A DNA stretch of 64,000 nucleotides from Asterias amurensis (lineage: Eukaryota > Echinodermata > Asteroidea > Forcipulatida > Asteriidae), in the NCBI RefSeq assembly GCF_032118995.1, contig NC_092661.1, forward strand, positions 8,432,494 through 8,496,493. Reading direction: 5' to 3'. The translations under genes and the position numbers were made by a program. How positions within the stretch are numbered: the stretch's first letter is position 1; each line of letters starts with the position of its first letter. The notes under the pieces are model-generated. The model made no database searches and was not told the DNA's origin. It saw nothing but the letters and a program-made list of their open reading frames with translations. This document shows, piece by piece, positions 29,846-44,200 of this stretch.

Positions 29846-30597
29846 AAGGTATACTTTAACATGATTCTAGATTCAAAAATGAGTCCATGGCGAGTAAACT
29901 TGTATCGGTTGTCCCAAACATTACCAATGTCGTACCACATCTTCAAAAATTCAAAAAACAAAATGGCGGAGCTAACACGCCTCTCTACACAGTTTTTCAT
30001 ACATTAACAACTTTCAATCCCATAATACACAGTTATTTAATAGTATAACACATTTCAGTTTGGTATTTTAAACAAAATCCAATACTAATTCAACCGCTAA
30101 GACTATACTTCTTGTTTTCTATTAAATGAAAACAAAAATTTAAGAACTCGTTCATAATATTTCCGTCTGTTATTTGAGAACCATCGGTTTATGCCAGAAA
30201 GCATGGGGAATCTAAGATCCGAGAATGTTTATTCTAGAAGAAAGCATTTTGTGCTTGTCGCCAAATCTATTAATCCTCGACAGTTTCACTGAATAATGTC
30301 TTTGTGGTTTTGTTAGATCAACTAAACCAACATTTTTTCAAGCAAAAAATTAAAAGGAGGGGGTCGTCATGCAAATCAAAAAGTTTAAAATGCGATGCAA
30401 AATTGCGAACTATAATAAAGAACCGAGTGACTGTTTATCTACTCTAATTTTTACTACGCATTTCTAATTACTACTTAATGCTAGCTATTTTTTAACATAC
30501 CTGAGTTGCCCTTCCTATGCGAAAAGAAAGCCAAGGGTTTTTAAACCTAGACTTCTTTACAGCAGCATTTTTGCAAAATTTAATAATCTGTGCAGCA

Positions 30598-30629
<32 letters not shown>

Positions 30630-31089
30630 AATTTGTTTTAATTTTTACTAAATCTACGCCCTAACCTACGTTGTTGTATTGCGTGCAGCATTTATGTAGT
30701 TATGTCTTAGCAAGAGGTTCTGCGGATGCGCAGAATTTCTGCGTTTCGTGACGAGGTTTGCGCATGTGCTTTAGATAACACAGCGCAGCCGGTTGATTGA
30801 AAGTGGTCAAATCGTTGTTTTTGACGCACGAGGCAGAGCTGTTGTCAAATCACCGGTTTGAACCAGTCGTGACTGGTTCTACCCAGTTACATGCGGATTC
30901 GTTATTATAGTTAATTACCGGTACTAGTGCTAGGGTTCTAAGTTTACAATGTTGAGAAAGTTAATTCATTAACTTCTCAAGAGTTGTAGTCTTAATACTC
31001 GACTGGCAAATGTGACCCAGACACTGGGCAAAAAAGGAAATGGGTATTTCAATATTTCAGATAATACCACACATTTTAAACTATATCAC

Positions 31090-31140
31090 ACACACACGAC
31101 ACACGACACACGACACACGACACACGACACACGACACACA
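31090..31140 (+). repeat. CACACGA microsatellite
   Basis: About six 7-bp units of ACACGAC follow a short CA run. Confidence 0.9.
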
Positions 31141-31310
31141 AATCTAAATATTCAGGTTGGCAACTGGTATTCACTTGGGTATGCGCATTTGTAGAAAGTA
31201 AACCTTCATTTAAATGGCCATACAAAATAATTCTTTAAAATACTTAAAATTTGAGAAGGGGGAGGGAAAGATTTTAGAAGAAAAAAAAACTACGGTGAAG
31301 TGACACCTGC

Positions 31311-31412
31311 GGCCTTTTCGAAAAAACTAAAACTTAAGGTTCAGCTTCTGCATAAGACCCACCGGGCCCTAAATCAGAGCTGAGTCCTGAAACGTAGTTT
31401 CGAAAAGGCCAT
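31311..31412. repeat. Short inverted repeat GGCCTTTTCGAAA
   Basis: GGCCTTTTCGAAAAAACTA and TAGTTTCGAAAAGGCC form inverse ends of a unit of about 100 bp. A weaker relative with GGCGTTTTCGAAAACC lies at 31541-31617. Confidence 0.65.
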
Positions 31413-33254
31413 TACAAGAAGGGAATGTACTGTTTACTAAAAGTGACGTTAATCACTCACCAAAGAAATAAATCCTATCACACGGGAATCATCTAGAATC
31501 TATGGAGGAAAGACTAACCTACAAGGAAGAGGGAAACTATTGGCGTTTTCGAAAACCATGCCGCTGCCCGAATGCTTTTGGTTTTATCAGACAGCCTGCC
31601 TGAAGCGAAAACGCGCCTACTTAAGTTTATCCACGGGGTGCTTACGTAAAAACAGACCAAGCAGCAGAGCCTTAAATTGCGTTAACTTTATATGGATTGC
31701 ATAGCGTGTGCATTTATATAAACTGGCTATAATAATTAATAGCAAAAACCAAAAGAACAAAATGCATAAATGAAACTTTACCCCAAATAGCATGAAGATT
31801 TGGGTTGCGTGACGAAATTGTGATGTCACTTCATGCTTACATCATGGCGGCCATCAGCAATGAACGGTGTAGCTGGGCGTATTGATGTTCTTGAAGATCA
31901 GCGTAGCCTAGTTGGAATTCTAAGAAAGAAAAATCCTATAACGGGTTCTGGTAGTTTTATACAAAGCAAGGGCAGAGCTTAGAACGATCTTGATGGGTAT
32001 CTCGTTGGTTCGAGCAGTTATGGGCCCCATCTTCACTGTAACAGCAAGCAGAGGTCAATGAACTGTGGGTGGCGTAAACCGACTACTCAGAAATATCAGA
32101 CGAGTTTTGTTTTCAACAATGGAGGAAGGTTTTTCGTGGAAATTGAGGTGACTTGGAAGTCCTTTGAATTTGTATCCTTGGCTCCGTACAGGTATATATA
32201 GACTGGTGCTCAGACAGGCGCAGTAACCGCAGTGTTTTGTCCGAACAATGGTGTGGCGAGGGACTCAAGCGGTGTGCCATCCTGCCGAAGGATTCGTCCT
32301 GAAGCCCGGTACCAGTGCGTCCCAAATCACCTCCTGCCATCGTTACCTGCGGAGAAGACAAGATCAAACCAACACGAGATTAAACAACAACATTACAACC
32401 AGATTTTAAATTATTTAAGTGATGTTTAAATGTTGATGTACGACAACTTCAAGAAAATTTTAAGAGGTGTTTTGCTACCTTAAGTTAGTAACAAATAGGT
32501 GCCTTTGGCTCAAGTGCAGAATGCTGGCCCAATTGTCATGATTATAAACAACATAGGCGTGATATAAAAATAGTGGTGTGATATAACATGTTTATACGCA
32601 GAAACTTTATCTTTCTTTGTGAACCGCTCAAGTGAGCCATGATAAAATGTTATGGAACATGAACAATGACTTGGATATCATCCAACATTGCAAGCTACAC
32701 AATGTAAATATCGTGGTCGAGGGCTGATGCAGGCAATACCATTGTTTGGTAGTTTGCGAATGGATGCTCCAATGTGCGTTATTTCGGAGAAAAGACGACT
32801 ACTAATCAAATTGTGTGTAATTTACAGCCAAGGTCTCGGGTTAAGTTCGTGTGACATTAGAATTAACCCCACCCCTTGCACAGATCTACTGGGAATAGAC
32901 CCAAATGTATTTTTGGTGCAGTACTTGTTATTTATTTCACTCTATTTATTTATGAAATAGCCGGTTCGAAATTTGTTTTCATCAAGTGTAAAATGCAGGT
33001 ACCGTACGGATGCAACTTCAATAATTGTATCATTATACCCATACTATATTTCGCAGAAATTGCCATTTTGGAACAATGACCGATATTATTGAATTGGTAT
33101 GTATGATAAAGTAGGTCATGCAAAGTTGATAACAACAAAAGAATGCGCGCTGATTGTGTACACTGTGAACACAAACAATGCGCACGGCCACAGCGTTGAC
33201 AACAACATGCCGTTTATCTGATGTTGAGATATCAGGTGAGTATGTAGTCTTGGT

Positions 33255-33412
33255 TCAAAACGTTTCTCATTCAACTCACCAATATCAACCACCACCGAGA
33301 AACTGTGGGCAAATACATACAGGCGGTTTGTGCGCTATACCATGTAGCTGTTATGCTCGATGCGGGCGCTATTATTGATGAGTTGAATGGGAAACGTCTT
33401 GTAACAAGACTA
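33255..33412. repeat. Imperfect inverted repeat
   Basis: CAAAACGTTTCTCATTCAAC plus TCACCAATA and TATTGATGAGTTGAATGGGA plus AACGTCTTG pair with few mismatches across about 85 bp, MITE-like. Confidence 0.6.
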
Positions 33413-33895
33413 GTCTGGAGCGCTCGGGTTGAATAACCTGGGCCGCACTGTTTGTTATGTACTTATGAGCTGTAACTCGGTCAGCAGAATCAGAGAGGAT
33501 GGTACTATCTCTGTACATTATATAGATAGGCACAGGTAATGAAGCGATTGTTTGTTGATTTGCAAATGCGAGGTCCGTGACGGAATGCACTAGCCTATGC
33601 CACGAAAAAGAAGAAAAAAGAAAAGAAAAAAAGTGTCCTTGCCCTTTTCTAAGATGAAATTCCAGGCTTGCCTTTTAATATGACGTTCTACGATTAATTA
33701 GATACATACTAATATATAATGACTTTTTAAAACTCATTCTAGCTTTTGTAAGATATGGTTGAAACTTTATATAGGACTGCACTGTTTGGTTTAGGTGATA
33801 TTCATATTTATTTAACCAAATAATACTGGCATATCATGTCCAAAACATCTCAAAATAACTACATGTAATTGTTTGTCAACAATGGCGTGTTGTCG

Positions 33896-34105
33896 TGGCG
33901 GAGACGTTAAGAGCACCCGTACTCATCAAGCGCAGTTGTTTCTGATGAAGAAGATTTTTGGTTCCTTGAGCAAGATACTTGACCATAAATTGTTTTGTTT
34001 TTAGAATGGGACATTAAGCCATTGGTCACGTGTACTAGGAATGGTGTAGGCCTAGTGCACGTTAAAGAACCCATAACACTTAATGTGGAAAGGGGTTACC
34101 TGGGG
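33896..34105 (+). mobile_element. SINE-like element with GTGCACGTTAAAGAACCC tail
   Basis: GGGACATTAAGCCATTGGTC, then GTGCACGTTAAAGAACCCA, is a phrase I know as recurring in many aquatic invertebrate genomes, in SINE-like elements. Two inverse relatives lie at 49962-50105 and 51540-51680. Confidence 0.55.
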
Positions 34106-34111
34106 CCGATT

Positions 34112-34240
34112 TCACAAAGCAATAAAATTCATCACAAGACAAAGTATCACCATAGTGTGACATCACATTTTACTTTGCAACTACGATTGATTTGCAGTTA
34201 CGATCAATCTAAAGATCTTTGTGAAATCGGCCCCAGGTGT
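34112..34240. repeat. Palindromic repeat with GGGGCCGATTTCACAAAG termini
   Basis: CTGGGGCCGATTTCACAAAG at the left and CTTTGTGAAATCGGCCCCAG at the right are a perfect terminal inverted repeat around about 90 bp. Confidence 0.8.
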
Positions 34241-34371
34241 TACTGGTTCACATAGCAAGCAGTGTTTACAGGTTTCATCGGGCCTGTAAAGCTACAGTGA
34301 TTTGGTATCCTTTGTTTCATTACCACTAAAACAATATAATTATATAGTCAACTTTATCGATCAATCCTGCA

Positions 34372-34543
34372 GCCGGTTTCACGAAACGCTAGGATTAATC
34401 TTGTCTCGGGTTAGGAAGAGTAACTCGTCCTAACTTAGGATGGGTTCAATGCGTCCTAACGTCTATGGATACCACGGAACTTAACTCGTCCAAAGTCCTA
34501 AGATTAATCCTAAGTTAAGAGTTTGGTGAAATCGACAGCTGTA
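34372..34543. repeat. TTAGGAC-type palindromic repeat
   Basis: Termini of the GATTTCACGAAACGCTAGG type in inverse, with repeated TTAGGAAGAGT/ACTCGTCCTAA phrases. This is a short MITE-like unit. Confidence 0.7.
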
Positions 34544-36507
34544 TCAATTGTACATTAACTTACCTCCATGGTCGTTTCCAGTTCCAGTACATCATTGATT
34601 TCTCAGTTCATCGCTATCTCATTGTTGAATCATCAGAGAGTGTGGGTTACCGCTACTCAGTGCATAATCAGGTCTGGTTTGTTGGCGGTTTCCGAGCTGG
34701 TTGAGGGGGCTAGGAGGGTTTCTTTCCGGCCGGCTTGGCGTGTCGAGACAGACGGAAAGTCCGGAGTTGTTGGCAGTTGGTGCCAATTTCAAGACAATTT
34801 CTTGTTTTTGTTAGAATCACAAACTTTTTACTTGGATTGCTCAAATTGGTCTGGTACCCTTTTCTGTTTTAATGTCTCGATGTGGTATAGATATCTACCT
34901 GTTGGTTCAGCTGGAGATTTTCAAGTTGAGTTACCTGACGTGGAAGTCCGGTTGTCTGAAGTTAGACGAAGACGAACGTTCTTTTACTGTGCATCAAAAG
35001 AATGAAAACCTGCAAAATATTTAAACAAAAATATCACAATTAAATATTTTCCTTAATTATTTTTTATATATGAGGTGACTCGAAGCGTACTTGGATTTTC
35101 CATTGATTTGTCAAATACATGTGCGAGTTAACTTTTGAAATCCTTTCTTCTGCAAAACGGCAAACCGATCATAGTAACCCGACATAAATTATTTGATGTT
35201 TACTGAATTCAATCGCTGAAGTCTATAGCAGCGGAAGCACATGATGATCGCCACGCCTTGTCAACTTAATGATGGCGAGGGCCGGAACTAAAGAACATCG
35301 TCAGCCCCACGGAGTGTTGTGGTGTTTTTCAGTTATGAAGACAATCCAAGATGGCTGCATGTGTCGTGACGAATGCCTGTATAGCTATTGTCGTTGGTTG
35401 CATGTATAGACGGTTTGCCAACTTAAGTCACTTTGAAGTTTTAAAAACCACAAGCCCACATCCATTCATCAACGTTGATGACACATCTACATGAGTCTAA
35501 CAACAGTCTCCACAGTATGTAAAGGTAGACAGTTAGTCGGGGTGTTGAAATGCGACTCCACTTCAGTCTATGGAGTTTGTACAACCGTGGTCAGGGAACC
35601 TGGGTTTTTATTCGCCTGTGGTTTCGTCCGCCATTTTGAATCCCACATGGACGCAATAACAGCTAAACCATCTTGATTTATTGAAACGACAACGGGCTTT
35701 CGAGGCACATCAAACAATGTGGGCATCTATAGACCTAATTGTTAACAGTAACGGTAAAATAAATTTGAATATGTTAAATTTCAAACCGACAATCGTTTCA
35801 CTGGAAAAGGAGGGAACAATCACTTTGACAAGGTTATCAGTTTAATTGATCTTTTGTTACACCCTTCACACGAGACGTGGCACGCGACTCCATCAATTTG
35901 GTATCACCATTATAGAACCTAAGAGGACACAGTCGGTTCGTCTTTTTCAATTTCACATGGTCGACCACATCGCTTGTCCATCACCATGGAAATACTGTAT
36001 TGGCAAGTGTGTCCAGGTTGGACCACAATGTGAATGACGCACATAGTATGAATTGAATTTTGTTTGTTTTAACAGGGTCCGTTGCTAAAAATTTATTGTA
36101 AAATGTAGCAGAGTTTGACAATATTAATTTACAAGAGACCTTGGGAAGTACAACAATTGTTTTCATTCCACACGAGGTACATTTTGTAAAATTGTACAAC
36201 CGTGCTAAACTTTAGCAAGGGACCCTTGCTAAATAATTGCTCTGGTGTGAAAGGGGGTTTATTAGTTTCTCGTTCGATGTTTATAGCTAAAGCAGTCTAG
36301 CATCCTTTTTATATGAATGATGCCTCACCGTCTCATTACAAGATGCAGTTCTCGGTATCTTCTGTCATCCTGCACTATGGAACTATATTCCAACAAACGA
36401 ACTCATTCTCATGGTACAAATTTTCTTTCCATCTGTACACTACTTATTATGATCAGACTTTGCCAGCTGCCAAAACATAGGATTCGAACTGCCTCTAGCT
36501 GCCGGGC

Positions 36508-36665
36508 AACCTCGGTAGTCTAGTTGGTAAGACACTGCTCTAGAATTGCAAGGGTCGTGGGTTCGAATCCCACCCGAGTAACATGCCTGTGATATTTTTT
36601 TCACAGGACTCGGGAAAGTACTGAGTAAACAATGCTAACACACATCGGTGTATGGGTAAAAACCA
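36508..36665 (+). mobile_element. tRNA-derived SINE, best copy
   Basis: A-box-like TAGTCTAGTTGGTAAGACA and B-box GGTTCGAATCC are correctly spaced. The T-arm GTGGG/CCCAC is intact and a short CTCGG/CCGAG acceptor pairs. The anticodon arm is malformed and a non-tRNA tail with CACAGGACTCGGGAAAGTAC follows, so this is a SINE and not a tRNA gene. Confidence 0.75.
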
Positions 36666-37536
36666 AAATTAATATGATCAGACTTGACAAAAATAATTTG
36701 TTGCTTACTTTTTCATTTTAATTTAAATCTTTGGGCAGACAATACGAATATCTTGACCAGGAGTCGTCCACGGAACAAAAATTGCCCAGCCTGTTGCCTT
36801 TTAAAAATGTTTCGGCCGGTCATTTTGAAGAAAATTTCAAAAAGGCCCTCCTCCTTGCTTTTTTCAAAAAGGCAGGACACTAAACAAGTTTTTTTTTTAT
36901 TTGGCCTAAGTACAAATTAAGAACCGTCTATTGTCGTCCTTTGAAAAAACACGTCATATTTTTACCAATCGTAAGATTGGGATCACGAAAACAAGCTGCG
37001 CATCTAGCCAGGCTCAATGAGTTAGACAACAACTATGAAAGGAAATCATTTGTACATAAACCGGAAACAAACTGAACTTGAGCAAACAACTTGACCGCCG
37101 GATATCCACGTCTGATTGCCAAATGGTTAGCAACTGATTATTGCTGTAAATGCCAACTTAAATCACTTGTTTACATTCGTATAAGTGCCATGAATGGTGG
37201 AAGCGAGGCTGGAAGGTAACACAAAGTGGCATATTTACTCAATGTGCCATGTTGTGTTACTTTATAAGTATATAAAATGATAACCATACAACGTGCATCA
37301 AATGAGGTTTGCATGCACACAATGTTATGAGGTGATGGGTAGCAAGAACACGTGCTATGCCAAACAGAGCATCGGGGGGGGGGGCTCTCTGATGATAGGC
37401 AACCACGGAACACACCATAGCTGATAGGAAATGATTCTGGAACTGGTAACCCGCCAAAATATGTTTATGTAATCAGTTGACTAGCAATGCAAAACAATCT
37501 GTGCTGCAGGATCGATGCTCTCGTTGCCCTATGACC

Positions 37537-37541
37537 TAGAT

Positions 37542-37588
<47 letters not shown>

Positions 37589-37590
37589 TT
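37537..37590 (+). repeat. ATTT microsatellite
   Basis: About 12-13 uninterrupted tetranucleotide units TTTA. Confidence 0.95.
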
Positions 37591-38943
37591 GTTTATCCTG
37601 GGAAATCCATTCAGTCAGAAAAACTCACTGATCTCCCATGGATCCCAGCTAATAACAAACTACAGAAGTGAACTTAAGATAAAAATATTACAAATTTACA
37701 CAGAAAAACATTGCACATTCATTTAAAAAAAACACTAGATCCAAGCACACATACATTTTGAAAACTACTAAAAAACGTTTTTAAATAGGACGAAGACATT
37801 TAAAGGGGGAAAAATACACATCCATTTTGACGATAGATATGGTGTCTTTTTTATCAGCAAATAAGATTCTCACAAAATTTGTTTATTTAGCCCAAAATAA
37901 GCCCAAAATAAGCCACACAACAAAAATTGAAAATCCATAATTGAGCTGCACGATATAATGCCCAATCCTCACTACCGAAACGCTAACCCGTATACTTACG
38001 TAATACTTCAAGGCGAACTGCATAATAATAATAATGCATAAAACGCATGCACTTTAATACATAAGTACAGAGAAACGCTGTTCACTTACCCAAAACAACA
38101 GTATTTTATGCGTTAAAATCCTCCCTCAGCCTCTGTTAGTTTTCAACGCGATGATTTCACATTTTGAATATTTAAACAGCAGATTTCTAAGGTCTTTGTT
38201 GCACTATGTGCTATAGCCTATCATTTTATATGCACTCACTGAAGTCCCGTAGATGAACTGGGTAAAATTGACCACGGTAGGCCTTTACGATCTGAATTAA
38301 AGAACCGAGTGAACTGTTTCCCTTCTCCCTCTCTCACTCCCAGTCTCATCCCTTTCCTAGAAACGCGGGGTGAGATGTTCAAGGCCCTCTTGGTCGATTA
38401 ACCAATGAGTCATTGCTGAGCGATTAATGAATATGTATGAGTAGGCGGGGCTTTGCTCGGTGCACTGCCGGCAGTGCACAGACCACGCCTCTTATTCAAC
38501 AGACCATACTAAGTCGTGACATTTTGCTCTGGCGCATTGACCTTGTGATTATTTTGCGAGGGTTTGGGTTATCAAGAGGTGCTCGGATTGTGAATGATTT
38601 GTGGACAATTCGGTTCAACTGTTAATGTAGGCCTACTTATACATGTACATACACATGTAGATGTGCATATGTACACAATGCACTGGCCTATATGTGAGTT
38701 GTAATTCATGCAAACTTGAAACGGTATCCATAATCTAGTAAAATGGTACAAAAAGTGAAAACCAAAAACCAGATGCAGGCGCATAAATATCAATTGTACA
38801 TTCATTTACATGTAAATTAATGTAATCATGGACCCAGTCAAGATTCATGGTACTTTCTCTGATTCAAATCAACATGAGATGGGACCGAAGGCGCCGGCTG
38901 GGAAAACCGTCATAAAAAAATAGTCTGATCATCCTTTGTTGGT

Positions 38944-38977
38944 CCATGGAGGAATAAACTAGTTTATTCCTCCATGG
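38944..38977. repeat. 34-bp perfect palindrome without a loop
   Basis: CCATGGAGGAATAAACT is followed directly by its exact complement. It is one of several hairpins built on CATGGAGG in the window. Confidence 0.95.
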
Positions 38978-39024
38978 TTGGTCCAGGTCATGGAGGAAGG
39001 AATGGTAAACAATGGCTGTTCTAT

Positions 39025-39058
39025 CATGGAGGTAGAAATTTCTATTTCTACCTCCATG
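39025..39058. repeat. 15-bp-arm hairpin on CATGGAGGTAGAAAT
   Basis: The arms are exact complements separated by 4 bp. It lies 48 bp from the palindrome at 38944-38977 and is related at the CATGGAGG end. Confidence 0.93.
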
Positions 39059-41227
39059 GTTCTATCTACCCATAGAGAAGAGCGAACCAAGCAAGCGTGC
39101 GAGGGGGGGGGGGAGCCATAACCAAATGTTTTATTCATGAGCTTAATTTGAATCCCAGATGCTGCTCTGTTACAGAGGGATCACATTTTTGATATAGAAA
39201 AACTGAAACGGTCGAGATCAATAATTGTTGGTCTTATTAAACCAAATTAGATGTGTTATGAATTTTATTTGGTTAGATTATTCCCAACTACAGTTGTACC
39301 GTTTTGTAACGTTGACTTTCAACGAGTTGTTTCGACCATTTAAAGTCCTCATTTTATTGGGGAACTATGCCTCAACAAGGAACCACATCAACATCAACAT
39401 TTTGTTTTTATTTTGTTTTCGCTATATCTCTCAATTTGTTAACTTTTAACACAGCGTGTGTTTATCTATGGCGGTCCAGTGAACTTTTCTCTGCAACATT
39501 CGTTGAACAGTGAACCCCAGCCGACCGGAACACGGTGCCCTAAAAACCAGACTGACTGACCCCGTCTGAAATGCAAACCAGACGGCATGAATTCGCCGTC
39601 TAGACGCGGTCTCGGCTCCCGTGCGCAGTTTGGCGGACACCCTCTATGGTTATGCGTGTGTAAACATTGGTGAGGTAAAAAAATCAGTTTACACATGAGT
39701 CTAGATATCTATATGGACATAAGATATATCTCACCATATTCAACTTGATTGAAGATGATGGGTTTGTAAATGTGTATATTCATGCTCGATATAATCGAAA
39801 CTTTGAAGGTGTCCTCATTTTTTAACGTGTTCTTCTTGTTGGTGCAGTTAGTAAAATAAATTATATATTAATTTTGTGTTTGTACAACTTTTTTTAAAAT
39901 GAATTTTTGAACTTTTGAACTGAGTCCGGGTCAACAAGTTTTATTGCTGAAGATTTGAAACAAATAAACAAATAACGGGTAATGCTACTTCTAATGGTCT
40001 ATTCTATAGTTATTCCCGACGGCCCCCAAAACAACAACATTATTTATCTCCATTTCCGCAAAGAAAACTGTAATGAAACGGATTTATAATAATCAAAGTT
40101 GAATACAAACTTAAAATAATAAAACAACAGAAAAAGGAGTTTTGTTTTACTATTATTTTACTAACTGACCTATAATTAAATGGGTCATGAGCTTAATAAT
40201 ACTAAACACAATTGTCCGAGGCCGAGTTGATAATCTGATATCCAGTAGACCACGCCCCCAAGGTTGGAGTTTAGTGTTGAATGATGAACTCTGATTGGTT
40301 GTCATCTGCGATCTGTGTCACCCAATAGACAGTGTGACGTGGAACAGTGACCGCAGATGACCTCTCGGTGGCCCTTACCTAGCATCACAGTCTCATTGTC
40401 TTTAATCTCAATCGTAAACAAGATGACTTTATTGTTCTCTAAATTATCTTTTCACATTTCCGGCAAAGAAAACTGCAAATGCCGTGAGCCAAATAGTCTA
40501 AGCTCAATCATTAATTTATTCATATTGCTATTTCTGTGGTATCGAATCTTGGAATACAACGGACAGCTTAAAAAAAAAAAAAAATAGTTCACTGAATAAT
40601 TATGTATACTCTCCTTAATACAAAATTTGCGACATCTTTATAATACGCCTAGCATTACTTTGCCCATAGGACCGCCCATAGACTGTTGTGACATTTAAAC
40701 TTCTATGTCATTTATTTTTATCGACAACATAATGAGAGCAGAAAAAACGAGCATGCGTCAGTTCTACATACAGATACGATACCGTGTAACCTTGGCCGTT
40801 GGTCGACCCCCTCAGCCTTATCATTATGCACACGTGAACAATGAGCTAACCTCGACCCTCTGTGATGGATTTGGAGATTTTTTTGCGTGGACAATTAAAA
40901 ACTATATTTATCACTGTGGCTAACCTAAACAAACGACGTTCTTCATCCAATCGCATATTCTTTTAAGAATCAACAACTTCAATTAATTAAATTATTTATT
41001 CATTTAATAATTCAACACAAGCTTATTTTATTGATTTCGGACTAGAATAAAAACATTTCTTGACATAAATAGGCCTATATGGACGTTTTTGTGTGTAGTA
41101 AAAAATATATAGAGTGTTCTGAAAACAGATACTGGGTCTTCGCGTTCTACGCGAGTATTTTTTTTTGGGTGATCTTTCGATCAAATCAACTTTACTCATA
41201 ATTGTACCACTTATCTTGTTTTCTTTT

Positions 41228-41281
41228 GTCCTGTTTGTTTGTTTGTTTGTTTGTTTGTTTGTTTGTTTGTTTGTTTGTTTA
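41228..41281 (+). repeat. GTTT microsatellite
   Basis: About 12 uninterrupted units of TTTG, ending in TTTATTCTGG. Confidence 0.93.
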
Positions 41282-44200
41282 TTCTGGTTTATGTTTCACC
41301 TTTGTTTACACGTAGAGAGGAACCCCTTTAACGAAGTTGAAATGCAGTCTACAAGATAATTACTATCACGACTGCACGCCAGTGTAACAGATAATGAGTG
41401 TAATTTAATTTGTGGTGACGCAGATACAAATTTAGTTCATTAGATGTCTGCGTTGTTACCACTTATCTCGTCCTGTATTCCAACTGTGTGCAGTGTATCT
41501 CATTCATAACAGGGCCATGATTTCATAGAGCTGCTTGAGCTGAAGGTATTGCTTAAAAGGTTTCCGCTTAGCAACAATGAGGATGATGCCAGTCACAACA
41601 GCACTTGAGGAAGTTAAAGCCGGGTGTGTTATTAGTCATTGTAAGACGACAGACAAAGTTGAAGTGAACAAACACTAACTTAAGAAAAACAACTGTGGTC
41701 CGACTGTCTGAACGCACTAAAACACGCTTTAAAAAAAACCACTCAAAATACTGAAACGCAATAACGACAAAGAGGAAACAAAAGAATCTTGAAAAAAGTA
41801 TCATCTTTCGCAAACTCTTCTTTAGGGAGTGTTAACAAACATTTTTTTGCCTCAAATCTAACCCCCCAAAAAATGACCACGGAAACAATTCACTCGTAAA
41901 GGGAACAGTATTGTACATGCACGCTCCAGTGTGTGAGCACGAGTTATAAATAACGAACAGTGCCAAAACTGCAATATTGAAAGACAATTGAAACTGCGTA
42001 GCGCTATTAATGTGAAACTGGCCCATTGAAGAAGACATTATATAAAAGCATCACCTCAAAGTGCGCATGTACAGTAAAGCAAGATGTGCTAAGTAGATGA
42101 CCGCATAAATGAAGAACTATAACAAGAAAGCACGCTTACCTGTGATAACGGGGTTGACTGTTTGATTTACCCCTCTCGCTGTCCACATGTGGTAGAAAAA
42201 TTAGTCCGTCAGCATTTTTATTGAAAGTAGAATCGTCGAACTAATGTTTGTTGTGGGGAATGCATCTCGGTTTAAATTATGTCTTCTCTTGAGCAATGGA
42301 GTTTTTCCTTGACGGCCACAGCACATGGGAACTACACTACGGTTTCCCTCCAGTGAGACATGTTAAGACTTGCACGGGGAAAAATGCTTCCCCCCTGTCG
42401 GAACATCACATAATTTATTGAAATTGAAAAACTTGTGGTTCGAGAATGGACAGAAAATAGTCGGGGGCTCTACTGTTGGTCGGCTGGCTGCTATAATGAT
42501 GTGAGAAACCACAGTCGGAAACTCAAGATAAACCACGTCATCACATAATGAGGTTTGGTGGTAGTTCACATTATGCTACTATAGCGATTTGCAATCCCCG
42601 TGGATGTTTTGAGCGAGTAGCACGACCCGTCAGCACCGGGAGCATCGGCGCGGCGACCGGGGCGCCGCCGCCCCAGAGTGACCCCAGGTTGCGGTCTCGA
42701 ACTCGGTGAGGTAGATTGTCTGATTCGGGTCAGCTGTCCTATTGCTTTATATAGGCTACACCCTGAACGCAGAGAAAGAAAAAAAAAGGCAGTTCTCGTA
42801 GCGGTCACTCCGGAATGGCAAAAGTTCAGGGTCCTTTCAAAGTGGTCAATCATTGACCGCTGACTCTGGCCAATCATCGGTGAGGGTCACTCAGTAATGC
42901 AGGTGCGGCTCAGTCAGGGTCATTGTCAATACCATGTAACTATAAATAAATGTCACTTGTATGTAAGGTGTTATTAACCTGAGCCTGAACCCAGGTGGTC
43001 TGACCGCGAACTTGAAGAGAATTTGCTGACCAAAAAAAAACGACAACACTGAAATTATAAAAATATACTTCCATTCAGCAGAGGCCGAGGCCAATTTTGT
43101 TTAGTGTTACCTTCATACGTCACAAACGGTGACTCTTTTATACTGATTGTTTTGTTCCGGTTCCTTTCAGGGCATAGTAATGAAATTATTATATTTGAGA
43201 GGGAATACAATTATTTTAATATTGTTGTTTGGCATGTTTAAATTAATTTGTTCCTGTTCCTTTTACTTGTCATTTTGTATTACCACAATAATTTATAGTT
43301 TAATATGGTCTCTACGATAATAATCACAGTTTTAAGTTAAAGCTTTGGGGAAAATAATTATATCCGAATCTAGTACCAGTGTCTCTAAAAGAAGAACGAA
43401 ACTCTAAGGTTTTGAATTCAACGTTGCCAACTCCAGCCAAAGGGTAAACTGTAGCCTATAATTCATACGTTCGTTAACTTACATCAACGAACCCAACATG
43501 TTCAGCGTTTAAATCATGAACATTTTCCTTAAAAAAAAAAGAAACCTGCTGGTATATAACCATAATAAAAGACTCATAGACTGACCGCAACCTGTTTACA
43601 AGTTGGCCTCGTAAGGCCAAATAAAAAATACATGTTTGGCGTCCCGGCCAGCTTCTTTTTAGAGGCCGCCTCTTTTGTCTTCTTTTTTCTTTCTTTTTTA
43701 AATTATTTTGTGTCTTCTTCTTTTTCTTTCCTTTTTTTTCATGAACGATCTCCGCAAAATACCACAGGGAGTTTTGAAATATAGACCCTTCCGTTTGTCT
43801 TAAAAATGTTTAGGGCAGCAATTTTTACAAAGGAGAAAAACGGGCAGTCCCCTTCCTTTTTTCAAAAAGGGAAGACGCTAAACTTGATTTTCGTTTTACT
43901 GGCCTAGTGGAAGCAAGTTATGAATGAGCTGCGTAGGCGTTTATTTATATTCAGTGCAGCATTTCTGTTTACAACCAATAAAACTCGCTCCAAGTCTCCT
44001 GACTGTTCTGCTTTGTTACGTTTCCAAGAAAAATAATGTGAGGGATAGTACGGATATACAAACAAACACTTCAAGCTCTAGTGGTCTTTTCTCAAGCCGT
44101 TACCTTCGTTGCAAAAGAGGGAGTATTCGTTGTGTCAACGAGATACTATTGCTAAAATGTGGATAGCTGCTGAATGTTCAGTTGGCGCCTATTGAAACCA

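Noticed and set aside
34568..35005. 145-codon open frame from ATG
   Set aside because: No known domain, no splice partners and no supporting signals; I cannot distinguish it from chance.
36510..36580. Functional tRNA gene
   Set aside because: A and B boxes are present, but the anticodon and acceptor stems do not form properly and a shared tail in other copies shows a SINE.
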